A stretch of 64,000 bases of DNA from CAYZGU01 sp964478165 (GTDB lineage: Bacteria; Poribacteria; WGA-4E; JAJDTR01), in NCBI GenBank assembly GCA_964478165.1, contig CAYZGU010000032.1, forward strand, positions 131,582 to 195,581, written 5' to 3'. Every line of letters starts with the position of its first letter. The first letter of the stretch is position 1. Positions 43,896 through 52,519 of the stretch are shown here, piece after piece. Made by a program: the position numbers and the translations under genes. The notes beneath the pieces are model-generated. The model saw only the letters and a list, made by a program, of their open reading frames with translations, searched no databases and was not told the DNA's origin.

Positions 43896-44481
43896 CAGAA
43901 GCAATCCTCCCTTTATAGTGATGTGTTAGGAATCCTCGGGCTCTAGCAAGTTGTTCGTAAATGTCAACGGATTCATTCGATATCCAGCCGAAAATTTATA
44001 GGGTAACCAATAGGATACCATAAAACCAGAGGAGATGAAACACATTTTTCGTTATGTGCGGATTTTTCGATTTGTGACCTGGATTCGTTGTGAGACACAT
44101 CTAAATCTTGTGCCATCTGCGTTCTTTCGTAGGCAACTTAACGCGATGATTATTTACCGTCCAGGATATCAAGCACAGGGGACTACAGCATAACAGACGT
44201 TGTGGAAACAGGGCTGAATATCTCACGGTGATAACCAATTTCTTCAATTGATTCAGCCACAGAAGGCTTGGTCTAGTGGTATATTATGATGTGCATTCAT
44301 GATAGTTGTACTGTCGCGTTTTCGACGGATTATCATCGAATAGTGGTCCGTGAGCATGCTTTTGTGGTATAACTTCTCCCCAAGGCGTGTAAAAAAGAGG
44401 TTTACGGAAAATAGCTCATGGTACAATCTCGTCGTTTGTTGCTATATTGTACAGTAAAAAAGAATTATGGAGGTGCGAAGA
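43896..44481. other. 590-base gap between divergent genes
   Basis: Besides the likely minus-strand promoter for the lipoprotein gene and GGAGG before 44482 I see no gene, repeat or strong hairpin. Confidence 0.4.
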
Positions 44482-44739
44482 ATGAAGGATTGGCATAAGG
44501 GCGTCATTGTTGGACTGTTTATTGGTACGTTTGGTCTGGTGCCACTGATTTTTTGGTTGGTAGAAATTCGGGCAAAATTCCGTTGTCCAAATTGCAATGG
44601 GAAGGTGCGCGTTCAAAAAGGGCATAAGTTCATTATACCAGAGGTGCTCGGTGAGCATGCAGTTACGGATTGGAACGACAGTGACAGAGAATCTCGAGAG
44701 ACATCGCAGACTGCTGTTGCCGATTCTTTGTCCGTTTGA
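44482..44739 (+). CDS. Small membrane protein with a CPNC zinc-ribbon-like knuckle
   Basis: 85 residues from the ATG at 44482 (GGAGG eight bases before). One transmembrane helix (about 8-28, GVIVGLFIGTFGLVPLIFWLV) is followed by RAKFRCPNCNGKVRVQKGHKF. That is a single CxxC knuckle like half a zinc ribbon, where a second CxxC is missing. The tail is acidic and polar. It may dimerise to complete a metal site. No family recognised. Stands alone, convergent with the next gene. Confidence 0.55.
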   Translation: MKDWHKGVIVGLFIGTFGLVPLIFWLVEIRAKFRCPNCNGKVRVQKGHKFIIPEVLGEHAVTDWNDSDRESRETSQTAVADSLSV

Positions 44740-44807
44740 CGCAACGAGCAAGACAACGGGGCCTTTGTAACTCTAATACTGGGCGGACGGGGTGCTCAAA
44801 TTCTGTG

Positions 44808-45359
44808 TTATTCAAGAACACGGTATAGCATGTCAAATATAGGCCGTTCATCAACACGATGCTTGAAGAGGGCTTGACATTTGATGGTTTTCTGGTCCGT
44901 ATCCTCGAGCGTTAGACGAACACCAATCTGAGGACTAGGGATTAGCTCATCGAGGGCAAAGACTTCATAGAAATCTTGTCGCTCCTCTGGTTCGAGTTTG
45001 ATGGGCAGGCTATTGCGGAAGAGGCTAGGAAAAATAGCGGCTTGAGGGGCTGAATACGGTTGGGCTGATCGCCATTTATGGCCGATTTTTGCCTGGAATT
45101 TATGATTCTCAATGATTAGAGAATTTTGATCGCTATCGTTGTAAATTCGGCATGAAACAAGGAATAGCAAATAGCCGCCGCGAGTGATGAAACAATTGGT
45201 CTGTCCCTCTAGTAACTCGACGCGTCTTCGGCTGAGTGGTCCTCTGCGTTGTCCGGGGGCTCTGATTGATCCGACTTGTATGAGATCGTACAGCCACTTC
45301 AGTGTCACGAGCAGCATGGCTGTGATGCTGAGAATGAGGGCAAGTGTTTCACGGTCCAC
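44808..45359 (-). CDS. Uncharacterised membrane-anchored protein
   Basis: 183 residues from a GTG; AGGAGG lies 13 bases upstream, a little far. One N-terminal transmembrane helix (about 6-24, LALILSITAMLLVTLKWLY) is followed by a beta-rich domain with RRVELLEGQTNCFITRGG, LVSCRIYNDSDQNSLIIENHKF and EPEERQDFYEVFALDEL. This looks like an immunoglobulin-like sandwich. I do not know the family. Convergent with the small CPNC protein gene. Confidence 0.5.
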   Translation of the reverse strand: MDRETLALILSITAMLLVTLKWLYDLIQVGSIRAPGQRRGPLSRRRVELLEGQTNCFITRGGYLLFLVSCRIYNDSDQNSLIIENHKFQAKIGHKWRSAQPYSAPQAAIFPSLFRNSLPIKLEPEERQDFYEVFALDELIPSPQIGVRLTLEDTDQKTIKCQALFKHRVDERPIFDMLYRVLE

Positions 45360-45853
45360 TTCGGCTTAAGAACCTCCTGCAGTTTTTGAAGCCGATTGGC
45401 ACATTCGCGTCGAGGTCTCAGACGTCAAAATCGCCTCAGCTTCAGCTGATATGGTTTTTCGACGGAAAACTCCCTAAAAATGTTGAGGGAAACTTGTCTC
45501 TAAATGTGTGGTTGAAGTTGGTAATAGCTTCTCCATAACAGCGGTTCGGGTACGATTAGTCCACACAAGGCCTGTATAGACGGTGTTCGAGGTATGCCTT
45601 CCGATTCCGGTTTCAGCGCAGGAGTGTCTTTTTTGTCAGTCACGGAACGCTGAAGCATGCATCCGTGCCTTCTGTCTTAATGGCTCTGGCCTCATGTGAG
45701 AAGTGTCGACAATCAGAATTGTGATGCCGACACTCATACTCTTGACGCCCTGGTGTTCATATGTTATTATTCTCGACACACCAGATGCGGGTTTATCCAA
45801 TCGCAACCTCCTTTGTAAAAAACTGATGTTTTGTCGAAAAGGTAAGGCGGAAA
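45360..45853. other. 490-base gap upstream of the selD operon
   Basis: No supported gene. The frame at 45344-45538 has no start signal. The end of the gap holds the operon promoter (45742-45770). Confidence 0.4.
45742..45770 (+). promoter_or_regulatory. Promoter of the HD-selD-pyrE-...-Omp85 run
   Basis: TTGACG (45742-45747), 17-base spacer, TATTAT (45765-45770), five of six in each hexamer. Leader of about 75 bases before the first gene. Confidence 0.65.
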
Positions 45854-46438
45854 TTGGCCAGTGTGGGTAGTGCGGAAAACATGATCGATCATGCTGTCGA
45901 AGTCGCTGCCAGTGCTCATCGCGGCCAATTTCGGAAGGGAACGGCTATTCCGTACATTTCCCATCCCTACGCCGTAGCTCTTATCCTTTCGCGGGCCGGT
46001 TGTCCGGACGAGTTGATTGTAGCAGGGATTCTTCACGACATTGTGGAAGACACAGAACTTACCCTGGAATATATCCGTGAGAATTTCGGTCAGAAGATTG
46101 CGGCCATTGTCGAAGGCTGTTCTGAACCTGATAAATCACTCTCATGGGAGCAGCGAAAAACGGATGCTGTAAAATTTCTCAAAACGGCCTCGTCAGAACT
46201 GCGCACAGTTGCTTGCGCTGATAAGCTTCATAATCTACGAAGGACCATCGTTGACTATCAAAAAATTGGTGAGGCCGTGTGGGAACGCTTTAACAGAGGA
46301 AAACAAGCGCAGGAATGTTATTATCGAGAATTAGTGTCTGTTTTCGGTGACCCACCTGGGTGTCAGGCCGCACGGGAGGTTTTCCAACAGTTTAATGACG
46401 CGGTAGGGATTCTTTTCGGTCCCGGTGAATGTTCGTAA
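45854..46438 (+). CDS. Small HD hydrolase of the SpoT/MESH1 type
   Basis: 194 residues from a TTG with AAGGCGG before it; an ATG nine codons later (45881) is an alternative and sits at the family's usual start. The HD hydrolase motifs of (p)ppGpp pyrophosphohydrolases are all present: AHRGQFRKGTAIPYISHP (His37), LHDIVEDT (His61, Asp62, Glu65, Asp66) and CADKLHNL. Only the hydrolase domain is present, with no synthetase, TGS or ACT part. It probably degrades alarmone or a related nucleotide. First gene of the run, 58 bases before selD. Confidence 0.85.
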   Translation: MASVGSAENMIDHAVEVAASAHRGQFRKGTAIPYISHPYAVALILSRAGCPDELIVAGILHDIVEDTELTLEYIRENFGQKIAAIVEGCSEPDKSLSWEQRKTDAVKFLKTASSELRTVACADKLHNLRRTIVDYQKIGEAVWERFNRGKQAQECYYRELVSVFGDPPGCQAAREVFQQFNDAVGILFGPGECS

Positions 46439-46496
46439 TGTGAAATTGCTGAGTTCGATTGTAAAGCTACTTACGTACCAAATCAGGAGGGAGATT

Positions 46497-47552
46497 TTGA
46501 GGCGCATGACGAAAAAGAAGATTCGATTAACAAGAACTGTCGATTGTGCGGGCTGAGCTTCCAAGTTGGATCCGGGAGATCTGGCGCAAGTTTTGAGTAA
46601 TTTGCCGGCAATGGATGATGCAAATCTTCTAGTAGGCACGGAGACCTCGGATGATGCGGGTGTCTATCGGCTTACGGAAGATCTTGCGATTATCAATACT
46701 ACCGACTATTTCACACCGATTGTAGACGATCCATACACTTATGGTGCGATTGCCGCGACAAATGCGCTAAGTGATGTCTATAGTATGGGTGGCGTTCCGA
46801 AAACAGCTTTGAATATCACCTGTTGGCCCAAAGATTTGCTCGATATTGAGATACTCAGTGAAGTCCTAAGAGGTGGAGCTGAGAAGGTTAAAGAGGCAAA
46901 AGCTGTGTCGCTTGGTGGGCACACTGTTACGTCTCCGGAGCTGATGTATGGGCTTGCTGTGACTGGGATTGTTCATCCCAATCGGATTGTGAGGAATTTT
47001 GGTGCCAGGCCGGGGGACGTTGTCATTCTTACCAAACGTCTTGGCATCGGTATTCTCACCACCGGTTTGAAGTTCGACAAAGTCAGTCAAGATGTGCTTC
47101 CACAGATTGTCCAATCGATGATGCGGCTCAACGCGTCCGCTTCTGAGATTATGCAAAAACATAATGTTCACGCTTGCACCGACATCACAGGTTTCGGCCT
47201 GCTTGGACATGGTCTTGAAATGGCCCAGGGAAATACTGTTCGGATTGAAATTTTCTCTACAAACGTGCCGTGTTTTGAGCATGTACTGAATCTTGTGAGA
47301 AAGAAGACTTACACACGTGCCTACCTCGCCAATACAAAATTTCTAGAAGGGTCGGTAACTTTCGGAACGGCTGTTCCGGAAGAATTGCGACATGTTTTGA
47401 TGGAAGCAGAAACTTCGGGAGGATTACTTTTCGCCGTGCCAGAGTCTGAAGCGGAAGGTGCGTTAGCAGAATTGCACGCGGGGGATTGCCCTGAAGCGGC
47501 TGTGGTTGGTCAGGTGTCTGCATCATCGAAGGCAGAGATTCACGTTCGTTGA
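46497..47552 (+). CDS. selD: Selenide, water dikinase (selenophosphate synthase) with in-frame UGA selenocysteine
   Basis: About 351 residues. The TTG at 46497 has GGAGGG five bases before it; an ATG at 46506 is the alternative. From that ATG the protein begins MTKKKIRLTRTVDCAG, then UGA (46554-46556), then ASKLDPGDL. Residue 17 is the UGA and Lys20 follows, exactly where E. coli SelD has catalytic Cys17 and Lys20. The rest is intact: LLVGTETSDDAGVYRL, INTTDYFTPIVDDPYTYGAIAATNALSDVYSMGG, LGGHTVTSPE, ETSGGLLFAVP. It makes selenophosphate from selenide and ATP. Standard gene calling starts after the UGA (46566) and loses the active site. pyrE overlaps or abuts the end. Confidence 0.92.
46554..46590 (+). 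promoter_or_regulatory. Sec UGA codon and SECIS-like hairpin in selD
   Basis: After the UGA, GATC (46569-46572) pairs with GATC (46578-46581) around the loop CGGGA. G68, T67, T66 and G65 extend the stem by two U-G, one G-U and one G-C pair, and CTT (46558-46560) can pair with AAG (46588-46590) below an internal loop. The apical loop begins 16 bases after the UGA and has G in its second position, consistent with the bacterial SECIS description I know. Confidence 0.6.
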
Positions 47553-47563
47553 AGGGGATTCAA

Positions 47564-48088
47564 TTGAAAAAAACCGAACTTATAAAACGGATGAGGGCTG
47601 TTTCGTATTTAACGGGTCACTTCAAGCTACGTTCAGGGAAGGTGAGTTCCTACTATTGGGATAAATATCGTTTTGAAAGTAATCCGGATTTGCTAGATAG
47701 CATCGTAGATGAGATGCAGACGCTCTTGCCATCTTCATTCGATAAACTTGCCGGGCTAGAGCTCGGAGGAATTCCCCTTGCAACGGCGCTTTCCTTACGA
47801 ACAGGAAGTCCCTGTTTGTATGTGCGCAAAGAAGCGAAGGCTTATGGAACATGCAATCTCGTGGAGGGTGGATTTCAACCAGGCGATACGGTTGTCATTA
47901 TCGAAGACGTTATTACTACCGCTGGACAGGTTGTTACATCTGTGGAAAAGATACGAGAGCTGGGAATAATTGTGCGCAACGTTGTGTGTGCAATCGATCG
48001 TCAGCAGGGTGGAGGCGCCAAGATTGAAGCGCTTGGTTGCTCATTGGCCTCAGTTTTTACATTGGAAGAGTTGGACCGTGTGGTCTGA
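47564..48088 (+). CDS. pyrE: Orotate phosphoribosyltransferase
   Basis: 174 residues from the TTG at 47564 with AAGGGG six bases before it; an in-frame TTG at 47549 overlaps the selD stop. It forms OMP from orotate and PRPP in pyrimidine synthesis. The hood region GHFKLRSGKVSSYYWDKYRF, the GLELGGIPLATALSL turn, YVRKEAKAYGT and the PRPP loop VVIIEDVITTAGQV are intact. Somewhat shorter than the ~210-residue E. coli protein but similar to the compact bacterial type. Twelve bases after selD; ymdB follows closely. Confidence 0.93.
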   Translation: MKKTELIKRMRAVSYLTGHFKLRSGKVSSYYWDKYRFESNPDLLDSIVDEMQTLLPSSFDKLAGLELGGIPLATALSLRTGSPCLYVRKEAKAYGTCNLVEGGFQPGDTVVIIEDVITTAGQVVTSVEKIRELGIIVRNVVCAIDRQQGGGAKIEALGCSLASVFTLEELDRVV

Positions 48089-48147
48089 AGAACAATGTGA
48101 TTGATTTACGGCCTGCGATTCTCAGAAATTGGGGGTTCAGCGACAGC

Positions 48148-48957
48148 ATGAAAATATTGTTCATTGGGGATATCGTTGGACGTCCGGGTCGCAAAGCCGT
48201 TTCGAGGCTTCTGCCACATTTGCGTGAAAATTGTGGTCCATTTAGTTTTGTCGTTGTGAATGGTGAAAACGCTGCTGGTGGCAAGGGATTAACGAAGCCA
48301 ATCGTTGACGAACTTCTGGAACGCGGAGTTGATGCAATCACCACTGGCAATCATGTTTGGGGACAGCGGGAGGTGTTGACGTTCATTGATGAAATGCCCA
48401 ATATCGTTCGTCCCGCAAATTATCCGAAGGGTACACCGGGTAAGGGCTGCACTATCGTATCAAACTCCTCTGGCGAACGGCTTGGCGTCATAAACGTTGC
48501 CGGGCAGGTGTACATGGATGGTTTTAATAACCCATTCCATACACTTGACGAGGTTTTGCATGAGATGCGTGAGGGCGCAGATTGCATGCTGTTAGACTTT
48601 CACGCCGAAGCCACAGCTGAGAAAGTGGCGATGGGATGGTATGCGGACGGTAAAGTAGGAGCTGTTGTCGGAACACATACGCATGTTCAAACTGCGGATG
48701 AACGCTTGCTTCCGAATGGTACCGCCTATATTACTGATGTTGGTATGACGGGACCGTATGACTCCGTTATTGGTGTTTGTAAAGAGCGCGTGCTGCATCG
48801 TTTCCTGACAATGCTGCCAATCCGTCACGAAGTTGCGAAAGAGGACGTAATTCTTTGTGCCGTCGTCCTCCATCTTGACAATCGAACGGGTAAAGCGCTG
48901 TCTATCCGTCGTCTGCGTTTTCCACTAACGGAGGAGGAAGACAACTCACAATCATGA
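48148..48957 (+). CDS. ymdB: YmdB-family metallophosphoesterase
   Basis: 269 residues from the ATG at 48148; the upstream frame overlapping pyrE is not needed. The TIGR00282 pattern is complete: MKILFIGDIVGRPGRKAV, VVNGENAAGGKGLT, ITTGNHVWGQREV, LLDFHAEATAEKVAMG and VGTHTHVQTADERLL. These give the Asp, Asn, Glu and His ligands of the di-metal site. YmdB hydrolyses cyclic nucleotides such as 2',3'-cAMP in other bacteria. The stop overlaps the xseA start (ATGA). Confidence 0.93.
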   Translation: MKILFIGDIVGRPGRKAVSRLLPHLRENCGPFSFVVVNGENAAGGKGLTKPIVDELLERGVDAITTGNHVWGQREVLTFIDEMPNIVRPANYPKGTPGKGCTIVSNSSGERLGVINVAGQVYMDGFNNPFHTLDEVLHEMREGADCMLLDFHAEATAEKVAMGWYADGKVGAVVGTHTHVQTADERLLPNGTAYITDVGMTGPYDSVIGVCKERVLHRFLTMLPIRHEVAKEDVILCAVVLHLDNRTGKALSIRRLRFPLTEEEDNSQS

Positions 48958-50258
48958 GACCGGTAATGATGTCCGCACAGCACCTTCACACTGTTGCGCA
49001 AATCACCGTGATTTTACGAGATGCTATCGCATCAGAACCAGCGCTGCAAGACTGTTGGGTTGAAGGAGAGATTTCAAACATTGCACGCCCGTCGTCGGGG
49101 CATATCTATCTCACACTGAAGGACGAACGTAGTCAGATACGTTGTGCGATTTTTCGTTCAGCCGCTGCTAGGTTAAACTTCTCGCCGAAAAATGGCGATG
49201 CAGTGCTGCTGCACGGCCGACTTAGTATCTATGATGCACGAAGTGAGTACCAGATTATCGGAGACTGGATGGAACCGTCTGGTATTGGCGTGTTGCAGTT
49301 GGCTTTCGAACGTCTCAAGAAAGTACTTGCTGCTGAGGGTTTGTTCGATGAGATTCATAAAAAGTCACTACCGGAATTTCCACAGAAAGTCGGCGTTGTC
49401 ACCTCGCCGACCGGGGCAGCGTTTCGAGACATCCTCCGAATGTTGCAAGAAAGGTATCCCGCGGTTGAGGTGCTTTTAGTTCCAACACTGGTTCAAGGTG
49501 AGGGCGCGGCAGATCAGATTGCGAATGCCATTGCGTGTGCAAATCGGATATCCGAGATGGACCTTTTGATCGTTGGTAGGGGTGGCGGATCGATTGAGGA
49601 TCTTTGGGCATTCAATGAAGAAGTTGTTGCGCGTGCTATTTTTTCTTCGCACATTCCAATTGTATCCGCTATTGGCCACGAGACGGACTTCACAATTGCT
49701 GATTTCGTTGCCGATTTCCGTGCTCCAACTCCTTCTGCGGCTGTTGAGCTGGCATTTCCAGATCAAGAAGAACTTCTACGACAGGTTGCTAATCTCCGTT
49801 TGCGATTGAAACAGGGCATAACGACACGGCTTCGTGCTGGGCAATCCATGCTGTCGAATGCCAGAAGTCGGATCGTCCCTGGTCGCTATCTTGATGCCAT
49901 TAACCGATTTCATCAAACGATTGACCGACTCGACGTCCAGGGTCAGCGAGGCATCGAAAAACGGTTGGCTAATGAGCGAGGCCAACTGAAGAGTTCCGCA
50001 AAACCCTTGACTCAATTTGTCTCCCACCGAATCACCGCTGGAATGGAGGAATGGAGAACGCTTTCTGCACGATTAACCGTGTTAAATCCGATGGCTACTA
50101 TTGCTCGCGGTTACGGCGTGTGTCAGAACCAGAAAGGCGAAACTGTTAGGGAGGCTTTGCAGGTTCAAGACGGTGAAATGGTTGATTTCCAGCTCTCGCG
50201 TGGGCGATTAAAATGCAAGGTTGTGGAAAGAAGCATTGGCAAGGCGATATCTACATAA
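48954..50258 (+). CDS. xseA: Exodeoxyribonuclease VII large subunit
   Basis: 434 residues. The N-terminal OB fold (LQDCWVEGEISNIARPSSGHIYLTLKDERSQIRCAIFR) binds ssDNA. The catalytic core has VGVVTSPTGAAFRDILRML, LIVGRGGGSIEDLWAFNEE and SAIGHETDFTIADFVAD, followed by a coiled-coil stalk (about 280-380). The C-terminal GYGVCQNQKGETVREALQVQDGEMVDFQLSRG is typical. Its ATG overlaps the ymdB stop; xseB lies 24 bases downstream, so both subunits are made together. Confidence 0.97.
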   Translation: MRPVMMSAQHLHTVAQITVILRDAIASEPALQDCWVEGEISNIARPSSGHIYLTLKDERSQIRCAIFRSAAARLNFSPKNGDAVLLHGRLSIYDARSEYQIIGDWMEPSGIGVLQLAFERLKKVLAAEGLFDEIHKKSLPEFPQKVGVVTSPTGAAFRDILRMLQERYPAVEVLLVPTLVQGEGAADQIANAIACANRISEMDLLIVGRGGGSIEDLWAFNEEVVARAIFSSHIPIVSAIGHETDFTIADFVADFRAPTPSAAVELAFPDQEELLRQVANLRLRLKQGITTRLRAGQSMLSNARSRIVPGRYLDAINRFHQTIDRLDVQGQRGIEKRLANERGQLKSSAKPLTQFVSHRITAGMEEWRTLSARLTVLNPMATIARGYGVCQNQKGETVREALQVQDGEMVDFQLSRGRLKCKVVERSIGKAIST

Positions 50259-50282
50259 CATCTGTTCTGGAAAGGAAAAGTC

Positions 50283-50531
50283 ATGTCTCAGGAACTGACG
50301 TTTGAAGAAACCATGGCTAAGCTCGAGGACGTAGTCGACCAACTTGAGCGCGGAGATTCTCTGACATTGGATGAGTCATTAACCGCTTTTGGAGAGGGTG
50401 TTCGTTTGACACGGCTTTGCCGTAAGAAACTTGATGATGCAGAGCTACGAGTGCAACAATTAATTGATGTTGATGCAGAGGAATCGCCGGTTGTGCCATT
50501 TGAAGCTGAAGGCGCTGAAGACGAGGGGTAG
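50283..50531 (+). CDS. xseB: Exodeoxyribonuclease VII small subunit
   Basis: 82 residues with the family pattern LTFEETMAKLEDVVDQLERGDSLTLDESLTAFGEGVRL, a two-helix protein that decorates the XseA stalk. The acidic tail (EAEGAEDEG) is unremarkable. GGAAAGG precedes the ATG. Confidence 0.95.
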   Translation: MSQELTFEETMAKLEDVVDQLERGDSLTLDESLTAFGEGVRLTRLCRKKLDDAELRVQQLIDVDAEESPVVPFEAEGAEDEG

Positions 50532-50611
50532 GATCGGCCCACTATGATATGAGCACTGCTAACGAGGTCGACAACAGTAATTGAGTGATATGGCTGCAAG
50601 GAGTTTCGTGA

Positions 50612-52519
50612 ATGATATTTGAAAAAATTGATAGTCCGTCCGATCTGAAATCTCTCAGTCTTGTCGAACTTAAGGTCCTTGCTGGAGAGATGCGTGAATA
50701 TATGCTTGCTGTGTTAGCGGAGCATCCAGGACATTTTGCGCCGAACTTCGGGACCATTGAACTTGCTATCGCTCTCCATCACATCTTTGAGACACCCCGT
50801 GATCAGATTGTCTGGGATATTGGCCATCAAGCGTATCCGCATAAGCTCTTAACAGGAAGACGTGACCAGTTCTCGACAGTGCGCGAATATGGAGGAATTA
50901 GCGGTTTTTTGAGCCGATTCGAAAGCGAATATGATGTTTTTGGTGCTGGGCATTCGAGTACATCAATCGCGGCCGCACTCGGTATCGCGACCGCGCGCGA
51001 TTTGAACGACCAGAGTTTTAAGGTCGTTGCCGTGATTGGCGATGGCGGCCTTACCGGAGGAATGGCGTTTGAGGCTTTAAACGTTGCCGGCGATTTAAGA
51101 ACTGACATGGTTGTTGTGCTCAACGATAATCAGATGTCCATCTCTGCAACCGTCGGAGCGTTCTCGAAGTATTTCAACCGGCTCACGAGTAATCGAACGT
51201 ATAACGCACTTAGGTCCGGGGCCAAGGAAGTCATGGACCTCATTTCGCCTGACGCTAAACAGGTTGCAAGGAAAATTGAAGCAGCACTTAAGCCTGGCAC
51301 ACTGTTTGAGGCGCTGGGTTTTCGGTACTTCGGTCCACTGGACGGACATGATTTGGAGGCTTTCCTGCCTGTTCTAGAGGGGATAAAGGCGTTGCGTGGT
51401 CCAATCCTTGTTCACATTGTAACTCGCAAGGGGAAGGGGTATGCCCCTGCCGAAATAGATCCGGTCGGTTTCTATAGTCTTAGTGGGAAACTCGATATTG
51501 AAACGGGTAAGTCCCGTGCCGTGAAATCTTCGATACCGCTGTACACGGACGTGTTTAGCCAAAGCTTAATCGAATTGGCCGAGAATGACGATCGGATCAT
51601 TGGTATCACTGCTGCAATGCCGAGCGGGACAGGATTGGACAGATTCCAGAAAGTATTTCCCAAACGCTTTTTCGATGTTGGTCTGGCCGAACAATGCGCA
51701 GTCACTTTTGCGGCAGGGGTTGCAACCCAAGGGAGTAAGCCAGTTGTGGCGATCTATTCGACGTTCCTCCAGCGTGCCTATGACCAGGTTGTACACGATG
51801 TGTGTATTCAAAACCTACCTGTGACGTTCGTAATAGATCGCGCCGGTCTAGTAGGTCCGGACGGTCCGACGCACCATGGTGTGTTCGACTACGCTTATCT
51901 TCGTTCACTGCCAAATCTCGTTGTCATGGCGCCGAAAGATGAGGCGGAGCTCCGGCACATGGTTAAAACTGCCGTTGCGTACGAAAAAGGGCCAATCGCC
52001 TTACGGTACCCGCGCGGAACAGGAGTTGGCGTGCCGATGGAGGGTGAACTTGAAGTACTACCTCTCGGCAGGGCTGAGGTGCTCTGTGAGGGTGAAGATT
52101 TACTTATAATCGCGATTGGTAATCGTGTGCATCCAGCGCTAGAGGCGGCAGGTGTTATGGCAGAGGCCGGAGTTTCTGCTACTGTTGTTAATGCGCGTTT
52201 TGTTAAGCCGATTGACGAAGATTTAATTGTCCCTTTAGCTAAAAACATTGGAAAAGTGCTCACTGTTGAGGATGGTGTTTTAATGGGAGGTTTTGGAAGC
52301 GCAGTATTGGAAGTGCTTGCAGATCGCGGTTCGGAAGTCGCCGTAAAACGTCTTGGCATTCCAGACAGGTTCATTGAGCACGGAGATGTTGATACCTTAT
52401 ACGATGTTTGCGGTTGTGACCAAGCCGCCGTTGTTCGTGAAGGACTTAGACTCGCCAAAAAAGGGATTGATGATATTGGTGCAATCTACGAACCGCAGCG
52501 CAAGGAAGCAACGGCTTGA
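50612..52519 (+). CDS. dxs: 1-deoxy-D-xylulose-5-phosphate synthase
   Basis: 635 residues, full length. First step of the MEP isoprenoid pathway, joining pyruvate and glyceraldehyde 3-phosphate with thiamine diphosphate. IVWDIGHQAYPHKLLTGR, GHSSTSIAAALGIA, the TPP motif GDGGLTGGMAFEALN through VVLNDNQMSIS, and the central GLAEQCAVTFAAGVA with its catalytic Glu are present. DRAGLVGPDGPTHHG and the transketolase C-terminal domain complete it. AAGGAG lies eight bases before the ATG. xseAB-dxs-tlyA is a common bacterial order. Confidence 0.97.
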   Translation: MIFEKIDSPSDLKSLSLVELKVLAGEMREYMLAVLAEHPGHFAPNFGTIELAIALHHIFETPRDQIVWDIGHQAYPHKLLTGRRDQFSTVREYGGISGFLSRFESEYDVFGAGHSSTSIAAALGIATARDLNDQSFKVVAVIGDGGLTGGMAFEALNVAGDLRTDMVVVLNDNQMSISATVGAFSKYFNRLTSNRTYNALRSGAKEVMDLISPDAKQVARKIEAALKPGTLFEALGFRYFGPLDGHDLEAFLPVLEGIKALRGPILVHIVTRKGKGYAPAEIDPVGFYSLSGKLDIETGKSRAVKSSIPLYTDVFSQSLIELAENDDRIIGITAAMPSGTGLDRFQKVFPKRFFDVGLAEQCAVTFAAGVATQGSKPVVAIYSTFLQRAYDQVVHDVCIQNLPVTFVIDRAGLVGPDGPTHHGVFDYAYLRSLPNLVVMAPKDEAELRHMVKTAVAYEKGPIALRYPRGTGVGVPMEGELEVLPLGRAEVLCEGEDLLIIAIGNRVHPALEAAGVMAEAGVSATVVNARFVKPIDEDLIVPLAKNIGKVLTVEDGVLMGGFGSAVLEVLADRGSEVAVKRLGIPDRFIEHGDVDTLYDVCGCDQAAVVREGLRLAKKGIDDIGAIYEPQRKEATA

